A program made the position numbers and the translations under genes. 64,000 nt of DNA from Erysipelatoclostridium sp. An173 (lineage in GTDB: Bacteria > Bacillota_I > Bacilli_A > Erysipelotrichales > Coprobacillaceae), in contig NZ_NFKR01000010.1 of assembly GCF_002160495.1 (NCBI RefSeq), positions 1 to 64,000 on the forward strand, in the 5' to 3' direction. Every line of letters begins with the position of its first letter. Position 1 is the first letter of the stretch. Shown here one piece after another: positions 9,570 to 16,961 of this stretch. Below the pieces are notes generated by a model. It did no database searches and was not told the origin of the DNA. It saw only the letters and a program-made list of their open reading frames with translations.

Positions 9570-9920
9570 TTATTGATACTTACTATTTACAGTATCAATA
9601 AAACATTCTAAAGCATTAATTTCTTCATTAAAATAATATAAATCCAAAATATCTTTTTCATCATAATTATCTCTAATCCAATGATATAAAACATTACGTT
9701 TAAACGGTGTTAGTGTATTAAGGTCAAGCTGATGTTTTTCAGCAAAATTATTTACCATATTCATCATCATATCATATTCATCAAGAATACAATCCTGACC
9801 ATAATTTCGAGCCATATACTCTACATATCCTAAAAAAATCTCTTTAAACTTTTCACCATCAATATCTTTAATATACTCTTTTAAACACATAATCAATAAT
9901 TCAATATCTTTCTCTAACAT
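9570..9920 (-). CDS. Hypothetical protein, 116 aa
   Basis: Not recognised. An acidic, probably all-helical cytosolic protein starting MLEKDIELLIMCLKEYIKDI, without signal peptide, Cys/His clusters or catalytic motif. GGTGG precedes ATG 9920, supporting the start. It lies between the ROK regulator and the ABC-F leader on the same strand, about 65 bp after the former; no terminator is obvious there, so read-through from the ROK gene is possible. Codon use matches its neighbours. Confidence 0.6.
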   Translation of the reverse strand: MLEKDIELLIMCLKEYIKDIDGEKFKEIFLGYVEYMARNYGQDCILDEYDMMMNMVNNFAEKHQLDLNTLTPFKRNVLYHWIRDNYDEKDILDLYYFNEEINALECFIDTVNSKYQ

Positions 9921-9985
9921 ATTACCACCTCTTTCTATTATAAACAGAAAAAGTACCTTTTTTCAAAGATACTTGTAATATTAAG

Positions 9986-10984
9986 TTATTTTTTATTAAT
10001 AAAATTATTTTTTAACACTTCTTTACAAATAAATTGTAACCCTACTAAGATATAATCATTTAAATTGGTTACTTTTTTTATTTTTGGTAAATACTTAGCT
10101 GGCACCATAGATTCAAGCGTCTCATCAAGATCACTGGCTTTTTCTAAATTAGTACAACTAATAGCAACAATTTCAGGATTAACTATTGCCGTTAAACAAA
10201 CAACTATCTTGCTCAATAATTCAATGGTACCATGAGGAGTTTGTAATAATTTTAATTGATCTTCATTGCTTAATGGCAAATATTGAATCTCACCAGCACA
10301 ATTAGTTTTACCGGTTATTAATTGACCATTTATTACAGTTCCTACCCCACCATATCCTTCTCCAGGTTGATACAGCAAACATACATTTTCATAGTTTTTT
10401 TCAGTTAAATAAAAACCAATTGCTGCAGTATTTACATCATTGCCTAAAACAATTTTTTGACTATATTTATTTTTTAATAAAGAATATAATTCTATATCAT
10501 TAAAATTAATCAATCCCGTAGAAGTTACTTTACCATCATTAATTATTCCCGGTACACTTACTCCAATAACTTTAATATTATCAAATTTTGAATTAACAAT
10601 ATTAATAATATCATAAATGTCATTAATTTTAACAATTTTTTTAATTACTTCATCACTGTAAATAACTTCATCAGATAAATTATAAACTCGATATATTAAA
10701 TGGACGCGACGATATTCTTTATTGATTGAAATTGATAAAAATCTTGAAAAATCATTATTTAAATAATAATATGGCATGATTTCTTTACTTATAGGATTTT
10801 CCATATCTTCAAACAATACTTCACTACTTTTTAATAATTCGTTTAAAATACTACTTACTGTTGCCAAACTTAAGCCGGTTGCTAAGGCAAGCTGATTTTT
10901 AGTACATAATTCATGTTCCATAAAAGCTGCTAAAATTTTATCGCGGTTTTTTTGCCTCAAAGTTTTAGTATCACTCATGTTCAT
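9986..10984 (-). CDS. ROK-family transcriptional regulator
   Basis: A 332-aa protein with an N-terminal winged helix-turn-helix (about residues 10-65: RQKNRDKILAAFMEHELCTKNQLALATGLSLATVSSILNELL, helix 3 being SLATVSSILNEL) and a C-terminal ROK/actin-like ATPase fold. Visible ROK elements are VSVPGIINDGKV, the LGNDVNTAAIG motif and GGVGTVINGQLITG with CAGEIQYLPL. The usual zinc motif (CxCG) after the glycine loop is not visible, so sugar kinase activity is unlikely. AGGAGG precedes ATG 10984, and the gene overlaps the upstream EIIB-like gene by 14 bp, so the two are translationally coupled. It probably represses its own operon through the palindrome at 11654-11667. Confidence 0.85.
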   Translation of the reverse strand: MNMSDTKTLRQKNRDKILAAFMEHELCTKNQLALATGLSLATVSSILNELLKSSEVLFEDMENPISKEIMPYYYLNNDFSRFLSISINKEYRRVHLIYRVYNLSDEVIYSDEVIKKIVKINDIYDIINIVNSKFDNIKVIGVSVPGIINDGKVTSTGLINFNDIELYSLLKNKYSQKIVLGNDVNTAAIGFYLTEKNYENVCLLYQPGEGYGGVGTVINGQLITGKTNCAGEIQYLPLSNEDQLKLLQTPHGTIELLSKIVVCLTAIVNPEIVAISCTNLEKASDLDETLESMVPAKYLPKIKKVTNLNDYILVGLQFICKEVLKNNFINKK

Positions 10985-11603
10985 TTGACATTTCCTCCTT
11001 ATTTTGATACCAGTTAGAAACTAATTTTAAAGCTCCTGAAAAATCATTTGTCGCAAACACTTTTGCCGGAATTACTAAGACTTCTTTACATGGTAACCTC
11101 CTTTTAGCTTGAGGTAACATATAACCTACTTGAGGTGCTAGTAAAATAATGTCATACTCATTAGCTATTTCAAATAAACGTGAATAACCAGTAGCTTCTA
11201 TTTCATACGGCAAATTTTCAAGTTTAGCTAATTCTTGCATACGGTAAGCAAACAAAGTTGTCGTTAATCCACCACTACAACATAAAAGTACTTGTACTGA
11301 TGGCCGATTGGTTACTTCTTTAGCACAATTTATCATTTCTTTAAATAATTCCACCGCATGATTTAAATAAGTCAATTGAAAATGTAAATAAAAAATCTTA
11401 TCGTTAGTTTGACGATCGGTTAATTCTTCTTCAAAAATAGCATTACCATAAAAAATAATCTTCCCAGTTACTACATCATTTTCAATGATAATTGTATTAT
11501 TATCATGAAGATCGGCTTTTATCACTAAACCATCCTTACCGTTTTGCAACAATATCCATTTGATATATACTGTTGCATTAATTTCTTGCAAAAATTCATC
11601 CAT
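10971..11603 (-). CDS. Protein with C-terminal PTS EIIB (lactose/cellobiose)-like domain
   Basis: A 210-aa two-part protein. Residues 1 to about 95 form an unrecognised beta-rich domain. Residues about 100-200 resemble PTS EIIB of the lactose/cellobiose class: VLLCCSGGLTTTLFAYRMQE matches the P-loop-like Cys motif 'CxxGxSTS', followed by IILLAPQVGYMLPQAKRRL. The phosphorylatable Cys is retained (CCSGG). There is no membrane part, so it is more likely regulatory than a transporter subunit. Start ATG 11603 was chosen because GGGGTGAT lies just upstream. It is first gene of a coupled pair with the ROK regulator, which suggests a sugar- or PTS-sensing module. Confidence 0.7.
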   Translation of the reverse strand: MDEFLQEINATVYIKWILLQNGKDGLVIKADLHDNNTIIIENDVVTGKIIFYGNAIFEEELTDRQTNDKIFYLHFQLTYLNHAVELFKEMINCAKEVTNRPSVQVLLCCSGGLTTTLFAYRMQELAKLENLPYEIEATGYSRLFEIANEYDIILLAPQVGYMLPQAKRRLPCKEVLVIPAKVFATNDFSGALKLVSNWYQNKEEMSNEHE

Positions 11604-11639
11604 ATCATCACCCCACATATAATAGAAATTTATGTATTT

Positions 11640-11667
11640 ATTATAATATATCGTGTAAACGTTTACA
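11640..11667 (-). promoter_or_regulatory. Palindromic operator (cre-like) with -10 box
   Basis: TGTAAACGTTTACA at 11654-11667 is a perfect 14-bp palindrome matching the catabolite-responsive element pattern (TGxAAxCGxTxxCA). A minus-strand TATAAT (11640-11645) lies 8 bp downstream, so a bound protein would cover the -35 to -10 spacer. Candidates are CcpA or the ROK protein itself. Confidence 0.65.
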
Positions 11668-11706
11668 AATCATCTTAGAAACTCACCCATAATTTAGATA
11701 AAAATT

Positions 11707-12156
11707 CTAAAGCATCATTACCATGTAATTTTCTTTTGTTTTAAACCCTATTTTTTGATATAACGATTTAGCTTCATGAGACGAATTTAAGCAAACCATG
11801 CCGCACTCATCTTTCTTTAATGCAATTAGTTCTTTTACAACTTTTGTGGCTATCCCTTGATGACGATATTCTTCTTTTACCCAAATATTGGTTAACTGTC
11901 CTACCCTACCTAAAGGATTTTCATTTGATGGCATTATATTATACAGATACAAAGTTCCAGATGCGACAAAATTATCATTATCAAATCCTAATAATGTAAA
12001 ACAGGTCTGACTTTTTATACCATTTTGATAAAATTTTTTAATATTATTAATTGTATCTTGGTTGATATTTTGATTTGAAAACATTTTTAAATCACGAATT
12101 CTAAGTTCAACTAAAAAATCTAAATCACTAATTGTAGCATATCAAAAATTGATCAT
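11707..12156 (-). pseudogene. GNAT N-acetyltransferase with in-frame TGA at codon 5
   Basis: AGGAGG precedes ATG 12156, but the frame reads Met-Ile-Asn-Phe-TGA-Tyr-Ala-Thr before continuing openly to 11707. The residues after the stop (YATISDLDFLVELRIRD) are the classic N-terminus of GNAT acetyltransferases, where position 5 is usually Arg, so CGA to TGA is a likely nonsense change. The rest is intact: the acetyl-CoA loop region VKEEYRHQGIATKVVKEL (Q/RxxGxG/A) and the C-terminal LNSSHEAKSLYQKIGFK. Translation might restart at ATG 12084, giving 125 aa without the first strand and helix. The acceptor substrate is unknown. Confidence 0.75.
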
Positions 12157-12203
12157 TTTTTACCTCCTAATATATAATAATTATAAAACTTATTAATTAT
12201 TAA

Positions 12204-12227
12204 AAAAATCAGCTATTGCTGATTTTT
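12204..12227. terminator. Terminator
   Basis: AAAAATCAGC (12204-12213), loop TATT, GCTGATTTTT (12218-12227): a 10-bp perfect stem that works on the minus strand after the 35-aa frame, and possibly on the plus strand. Confidence 0.75.
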
Positions 12228-12333
12228 ACTCTTGAGCATTTGAATTATCCAAGTATTGTTTATCATATTCTACAATATGATTTTCATAATCAAGTTCATC
12301 TTGATTCTTAACTTTAGAATCCTTTTTTATCAA
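12226..12333 (-). CDS. Small acidic hypothetical peptide, 35 aa
   Basis: A TTG-started frame encoding MIKKDSKVKNQDELDYENHI followed by VEYDKQYLDNSNAQE. A good GAGGTGAT ribosome-binding site lies 8 bp upstream and a perfect terminator directly after the stop, which argues that it is a real unit. An upstream in-frame GTG (12339) overlaps the RBS. It is very hydrophilic and unrecognised. It sits downstream of the small membrane peptide on the same strand. Confidence 0.45.
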   Translation of the reverse strand: MIKKDSKVKNQDELDYENHIVEYDKQYLDNSNAQE

Positions 12334-12363
12334 AATCACATCACCTCATATATAGTATGTGAA

Positions 12364-12486
12364 TTATAACATGATTAAATCCAATAAATATCCGCTTAAT
12401 CCTGCAATTGTTGAACCTAAAATAACAATTCCACTAACAATTGTAATAATACCTCTACCACTAAAATTAACTTCTTTTTTATTCAT
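12364..12486 (-). CDS. Small hydrophobic membrane peptide, 40 aa
   Basis: ATG 12486 follows a strong GGGAGGT RBS and encodes MNKKEVNFSGRGIITIVSGI then VILGSTIAGLSGYLLDLIML. The basic N-terminus and a single glycine/isoleucine-rich membrane segment are visible, with small-xxx-small spacing. It might be a membrane regulator, a type I toxin-like peptide or a bacteriocin-like peptide; the sequence does not decide. It is transcribed divergently from the XRE/S24 repressor, and the two direct repeats between them suggest the repressor controls it. Confidence 0.6.
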   Translation of the reverse strand: MNKKEVNFSGRGIITIVSGIVILGSTIAGLSGYLLDLIML

Positions 12487-12550
12487 ATCCTTTACCTCCC
12501 AATAAAAAGTATCTATTTATTCATCTTTATTATTAATTATGTTTTATTTG

Positions 12551-12631
12551 TATCTTTATTAGACACTTTTAATATATCGCTATTTTCCGAGTTTGTCAAT
12601 AAAAAATATCTTTTTAAGACACTTTATAAAT
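12551..12631. promoter_or_regulatory. Duplicated operator-like direct repeat between XRE/S24 gene and small peptide
   Basis: Two about 25-bp copies, at 12551-12575 and 12607-12631, share the pattern TATCTTTxTxAGACACTTT; further AGACAC and GTATCT words lie at 12667 and about 12508. Start-to-start spacing is 56 bp. The position in the divergent promoter region of a repressor gene suggests operators of that repressor. Confidence 0.6.
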
Positions 12632-12687
12632 ATCTATTGCTTAATCAATTAAAAAATAGTAAAATTAAGACACAAGGAGGTAACAGT

Positions 12688-13308
12688 ATGACTGGTGAAA
12701 GAATCAAAAAATTACGAAAAGAAAAAGGGTTAACTCAAGAACAGCTTGGTAACCTGCTTGGTGTTAAAAAATCAGCCATTGCTAAATATGAAAACAATCG
12801 AGTTTCCAACCTCAAAAAAGATACAATTCAAAAATTATCTGAAATATTTGATGTTTCGCCCTCTTATTTTTTAGGCTTTGAAGAAAGCAATCAACCAGTA
12901 ATATCTGATTCAATCGTTGTGCCCTTATATAATGATGTCAGTTGTGGAACTGGGATGTTTGTTGATGATAATATTGATGAATATATTTCACTTCCTGAAT
13001 CATTACTATCACCTCAAAAAGAATATTTTTGTCAATATGCAAATGGTGATAGTATGATTGATGAAAATATTAATCCTGGTGACTTAATTGTTTTTGAAAA
13101 GATCAACACTTTAAGAAATGGTGATATAGGATGCTTTACTATTGATGACAATGTTGCAACCTGTAAAAAGTTTTATCGTGACAACAAAAATCGTTGCATC
13201 ATTTTACAACCAGCAAATCCAGATTATTCACCAATTGTAATTAATCAAGAAAATGAAGCTGGCTTTAGAATCATTGGTAAGCTTTCTTTAGTTATTAATA
13301 AAAGATAA
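12688..13308 (+). CDS. XRE-family repressor with S24/LexA-like peptidase domain
   Basis: A 206-aa CI/LexA-like repressor. Residues 1-65 form a helix-turn-helix of the XRE class (ERIKKLRKEKGLTQEQLGNLLGVKKSAIAKYE). Residues about 85-206 form an S24 peptidase domain with the cleavage-region Ala/Cys-Gly (SCGTG), catalytic Ser in GDSMID, and Lys in ATCKKFYR. Such proteins self-cleave on RecA activation and derepress prophage or stress genes. AGGAGGTAACAGT precedes ATG 12688; the longer frame from 12637 has no RBS. No phage genes surround it. It is divergent from the small membrane peptide and probably autoregulated via the direct repeats upstream. Confidence 0.9.
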   Translation: MTGERIKKLRKEKGLTQEQLGNLLGVKKSAIAKYENNRVSNLKKDTIQKLSEIFDVSPSYFLGFEESNQPVISDSIVVPLYNDVSCGTGMFVDDNIDEYISLPESLLSPQKEYFCQYANGDSMIDENINPGDLIVFEKINTLRNGDIGCFTIDDNVATCKKFYRDNKNRCIILQPANPDYSPIVINQENEAGFRIIGKLSLVINKR

Positions 13309-13472
13309 TTTTTCAAAAACCTATTAGATTTAGTTGAATCAAATAATAAATTATCATTCTATATTTGTAATTTATTAAAATATTTTACTTATTTAAAATA
13401 TGACATAAAAATTATAAGTTCAACAAACTAAAATGATAATTTTAAATAACTATAGGTTCTCACTCCGACTTT

Positions 13473-13499
13473 AAAACAGCAGATATGCTGTTTTTTTTC
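13473..13499 (+). terminator. Terminator in the 13309-13628 intergenic region
   Basis: AAAACAGC (13473-13480) / GCTGTTTT (13487-13494) with T8. It is 165 bp after the repressor gene. The rest of this 320-bp gap is AT-rich with nothing else recognised. Confidence 0.75.
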
Positions 13500-13628
13500 T
13501 ATTTTGATTAAATTATCAATATTTTATGTAATAAAATGTATATTTAAGCAACAGATTATGCAGTTATAATCATGATATAATTATTTATATATCATTTCAC
13601 AATCGAATATCAAATCAGGAGGGGAAAA

Positions 13629-14747
13629 ATGAAAACAAAATTATTTAAATTAACTATGACTTTAGCAGTTACATTTTCCTTATCAACAGCCTACATTGTT
13701 CCTGCAATGGCTGTTGAGGAAAACAACAATGAAAGCATACAGCTAAACACAGTAGATAAAAGTAATTTAGAAAGACTTATTAATCAATATGATTATGATG
13801 CTCTATTAGCCCAAGAAGGTTATCCAATGTATCAAAAACAAGAAATTAAAGATGCATTAGAAAACGCTAACACAGTATACAATAATCCAAATGTAACTCA
13901 AGAAGAAGTAGATAACGCATATCATCGTCTTAATAATGCTGTTAATAACTATGACCGCTATTTACCAGATTCTCAAATAGAAGACTTAATTACAGAAGCA
14001 GAATTAGAATTAAAAATGACAGCAGTTTATACTGTTGAATCTTTAGCAAAGTTACAAGAAGCTTATGATAATTTGATGAATGTTATGGACTCAAATAATC
14101 GCGACGAAATTGATCGTCTTGCTAAAATTTTAGCTGAAGTATCAGCATATCAATTAGATGAAAAAATGGATAAAGAAAGACTTCTTTATGAAATTACATC
14201 TTATGAATATTCATTGAGTTTTTTTAGCTATACTGCTGAATCAAAAGCCACATTTGATAATATAATGGCTGAAATCAAGGCTATTTATAACGACCCAAAT
14301 GCTACAAACGAAGAAATATTAGATGCATATATTGCGTTAATAAATGCTTTTGATGATTTAGTACTTAGTCCTGATAACGATTATAATAAAATAATCACAA
14401 TAGCTGAAGCAGAATTGCAAAAAACTAATGTTCATTCACAAAGATATCTAAATCTTTTATCAACAACACTAAATAATTTAAAAACAGCTATCAACAATGG
14501 TGAATTTACATATCAAAGCTCACTATTGTTAGCTCATATTTTATTCCTTGGTGATGTTAATACAATTCCTGGTGGAACACCTGATGGAAGTACAGACACT
14601 ACTAAACCAGCAACAGAAACAAAACCAGTTGACAATACTGTAACTAGCGTTAAAACAGGTGATGATATCTATTTTATGCCACTAGTAGCAACAATGATGT
14701 TAGCTGGATTAGGTATCACATTATCTAAAAAATATCGAGAAAATTAA
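13629..14747 (+). CDS. Cell-surface protein with FIVAR-like helical repeats and sorting-signal-like tail
   Basis: A 372-aa secreted protein. Signal peptide MKTKLFKLTMTLAVTFSLSTAYIVPAMA; then about three helical repeats with motifs such as 'YNNPNVTQEEVDNAYHRLNNAV' and 'YNDPNATNEEILDAYIALINAF', characteristic of FIVAR/albumin-binding-type three-helix modules. A Thr/Pro-rich linker (about 310-340) follows, and the C-terminus carries VKTGDD, a hydrophobic segment and KKYREN. That tail matches the layout of a sortase signal although LPxTG is replaced by SVKTG. AGGAGGGG precedes ATG 13629. The role is probably adhesion or wall association; the ligand is unknown. Confidence 0.8.
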   Translation: MKTKLFKLTMTLAVTFSLSTAYIVPAMAVEENNNESIQLNTVDKSNLERLINQYDYDALLAQEGYPMYQKQEIKDALENANTVYNNPNVTQEEVDNAYHRLNNAVNNYDRYLPDSQIEDLITEAELELKMTAVYTVESLAKLQEAYDNLMNVMDSNNRDEIDRLAKILAEVSAYQLDEKMDKERLLYEITSYEYSLSFFSYTAESKATFDNIMAEIKAIYNDPNATNEEILDAYIALINAFDDLVLSPDNDYNKIITIAEAELQKTNVHSQRYLNLLSTTLNNLKTAINNGEFTYQSSLLLAHILFLGDVNTIPGGTPDGSTDTTKPATETKPVDNTVTSVKTGDDIYFMPLVATMMLAGLGITLSKKYREN

Positions 14748-14777
14748 ACATATTATTAATATGAAATGATATATAAA

Positions 14778-14801
14778 AGACCTAACAATTATGTTAGGTC
14801 T
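14778..14801. terminator. Terminator between surface protein and HAD gene
   Basis: AGACCTAAC (14778-14786) / GTTAGGTCT (14793-14801) overlaps the HAD stop codon. T-rich flank on the minus strand; shared between convergent genes. Confidence 0.65.
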
Positions 14802-15580
14802 AATACTTCTTTAATTTTCAATAAGACACCTTGTTCATCATTTGAAGCAGTTAATCCATAAGCAATTTCTTTAATTGGATCAACTGCATTTTCCATTGCA
14901 TAGCCATATTTAACTTGCTGTAATAATTCATAATCATTCATTTGATCTCCAAATGCCATACATTCATCTGGTTCTATTTCATAAATAGCTTGTAAAAAAC
15001 GCATCCCAATTCCTTTGTTGATTTCTTTATTATGAATATCCATCCAGACATTTCCTGCAGTAACTATCTTTACTTCTTCAGGAAGCAATGGTTCAATTAA
15101 AGCTAATTTTTCTTCAATTTTACCTTCAGGATCATTAATAGATATTTTCATAATCTCATCATCTATTTCATCATATGAAGCTACAAATTGATAGTTGCAA
15201 TAATGCATTTTAACAATATTTTCAAAATCTCTATCTTTTTCTAAAATGTAAGCTCCTTTACGTCCACACATAATAACTGGTAATTGAGGATATTCTTTTA
15301 AAATATTTTTTATTTTTTTTAAACAATCAACTGATAATGTATTATGATACAATTCACGAGAACCTTCTGCAATAAAACAACCATTTTCAGCTATAAAATA
15401 CATTTGTTCACTTAATGGTAAAAACTTTTGATATAAACGGAAATATTGATTACCACTAGCAATAACAAATTTAATTCCTTTTTCTTTTAATTTATAAAAT
15501 ATATCAATGAATTCTGGATCAAACTGTTTATTAGAATCTAAAAAAGTTCCATCCATATCAGTTGCAATTAATTTAATCAT
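14789..15580 (-). CDS. HAD-superfamily Cof-type sugar phosphatase
   Basis: A 263-aa Cof-type (IIB) haloacid dehalogenase hydrolase, usually dephosphorylating sugar phosphates or nucleotides in the cytosol. Motif I DMDGTFLDS (Asp nucleophile), motif II ASGN, a cap domain, and motif III/IV with KGIGMRFL and FGDQMNDYELL are all present. Start ATG 15580 is set by AAAAGGAGG upstream; the 20-residue hydrophobic extension of the longer frame is not coding in the family. It is last of a three-gene run (MBL-fold hydrolase, peroxiredoxin, phosphatase). Substrate not predictable. Confidence 0.9.
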   Translation of the reverse strand: MIKLIATDMDGTFLDSNKQFDPEFIDIFYKLKEKGIKFVIASGNQYFRLYQKFLPLSEQMYFIAENGCFIAEGSRELYHNTLSVDCLKKIKNILKEYPQLPVIMCGRKGAYILEKDRDFENIVKMHYCNYQFVASYDEIDDEIMKISINDPEGKIEEKLALIEPLLPEEVKIVTAGNVWMDIHNKEINKGIGMRFLQAIYEIEPDECMAFGDQMNDYELLQQVKYGYAMENAVDPIKEIAYGLTASNDEQGVLLKIKEVLDLT

Positions 15581-15646
15581 AAAAAACCTCCTTTTATAAT
15601 CAGTAATATAGCATAATACTATTATTAAAAAAAGAGTCAATTTAAA

Positions 15647-16111
15647 CTACTTGCTATTAGTTAATTCTTCTAACATTTTATCGCCATCGCTGGCTGCTTT
15701 TACCTTTCCAAACGCTTTAATAATTTTCCCTTCTTCATCAATTAAATATGTAGTTCTTACTACACCCATAAATTCACGTCCATACATTTTTTTTAGTTTC
15801 CAAACATCATAGGCTTGTAATACTTTTGTTTCAGGATCAGATAAAATAATAAATGGTAATTGATATTTTTGAGCAAATTTACTATGAGCACTAACACTAT
15901 CCTTGCTTATCCCTATTACTAGTGCCCCATTTTCTTCTATCGCAGGATAATTTTGAGCATAGTTACAAGCCTGTTTAGTACATCCAGGTGTATTATCTTT
16001 ACTATAAAAATATAAAATAACTTTTTTTCCTTTGAATTGACTTAAACTTATTTCTTCACCATTTTGATTTAATAATGTAAAATCAGGTGCTTGACTTCCC
16101 ACTTCTAACAT
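15647..16111 (-). CDS. bcp: Thioredoxin-dependent peroxiredoxin, BCP/PrxQ type
   Basis: A 154-aa peroxiredoxin reducing H2O2 and organic hydroperoxides with thioredoxin. Peroxidatic Cys lies in DNTPGCTKQACNYAQ, with the second Cys five residues later as in BCP/PrxQ (CTxxxC). KMYGREFMGVVRTTYLID follows and length is standard. Start ATG 16111 follows AGAAGGAGG; upstream in-frame residues are not conserved. It lies 25 bp after the MBL-fold gene and 66 bp before the HAD gene, all on the minus strand, probably one operon. Confidence 0.93.
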   Translation of the reverse strand: MLEVGSQAPDFTLLNQNGEEISLSQFKGKKVILYFYSKDNTPGCTKQACNYAQNYPAIEENGALVIGISKDSVSAHSKFAQKYQLPFIILSDPETKVLQAYDVWKLKKMYGREFMGVVRTTYLIDEEGKIIKAFGKVKAASDGDKMLEELTNSK

Positions 16112-16135
16112 TTTAAAATTCCTCCTTCTAATCAT

Positions 16136-16798
16136 TTAATAATAAAAGGAAACATGTTTACCAGTATATTCGTAACATGGTAAAGTCTGATGTTTTATTC
16201 CTTTTATTTGCTTTTCTTTTAATAAGTACCCATCTTCTAAACAATAATTTATATATTCTTTAGTTAATGGATAATGATGATGGCTTGGTATAATCGTTGT
16301 AATATCATCTTGATAAGTTAATAATTTTTCTAAGCTTTGAAGATATAAATCTAAATTTCGATGTTGACCAAACATGTATATCGGCCCAGTTTGAACACTA
16401 TCACCTGGTAAAAGCAGTTTTTTATTACGATCTAAAAAAGCAATACTGCCATAACTATGTCCAGGAATTTCAATAACTTCAAATTTATACTCACCAGCTT
16501 CTAAAATATCACCTTCATTGATTTCTTTAACTTTTATATTACCATCAATTAAAGGCATATCATTTTTATGAACATAACATTCATCAAATTGTTTTAAACC
16601 ACCGCTATGGTCTTTATCACCATGGCTAAGAACAACTTTTACTGGCAAGTTAGTTATCTTTTGAATTTTAGATTTAAGATCAGTATTTCCAAAACCAGTA
16701 TCGATTAATAAAGCTTCAGTTGATCCTATAATCAAAAATTCACGTACATGTCCATCATCTATAATATAAAAATTAGGAAAATATTCTGTAATTTGCAT
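16136..16798 (-). CDS. Metallo-beta-lactamase-fold hydrolase
   Basis: A 220-aa MBL-fold protein. The metal site LSHGDKDHSGG (HxxxDH; first His replaced in the HGDKDH form), a later His in EIPGHSYGSIAF, DSV, and a C-terminal HHH (IIPSHHHYPLT) are visible, giving a binuclear zinc or iron site. Members are glyoxalase II-like or general hydrolases. First gene of the run with bcp and the HAD phosphatase, so a detoxification role is plausible but inferred. Start ATG 16798 follows GGAAGGTGATTTT. Confidence 0.85.
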   Translation of the reverse strand: MQITEYFPNFYIIDDGHVREFLIIGSTEALLIDTGFGNTDLKSKIQKITNLPVKVVLSHGDKDHSGGLKQFDECYVHKNDMPLIDGNIKVKEINEGDILEAGEYKFEVIEIPGHSYGSIAFLDRNKKLLLPGDSVQTGPIYMFGQHRNLDLYLQSLEKLLTYQDDITTIIPSHHHYPLTKEYINYCLEDGYLLKEKQIKGIKHQTLPCYEYTGKHVSFYY

Positions 16799-16961
16799 AA
16801 AATCACCTTCCTCACCTAATTTTATCTTATTTAAATTAATAGGTAAAGTTGCATTATCTTTATTTAATTATAGAAATATTAAAAATACGATTCTCTTTAA
16901 TAAACATTATTGTTTACTAATTTGAATCGTATCATTTTAAATCATTATTAACTATACAACT

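Noticed and set aside
12142-12144. TGA read as tryptophan (genetic code 4)
   Set aside because: Many genes in the window end in TGA and use TGG for Trp; the family residue at this position is Arg, not Trp.
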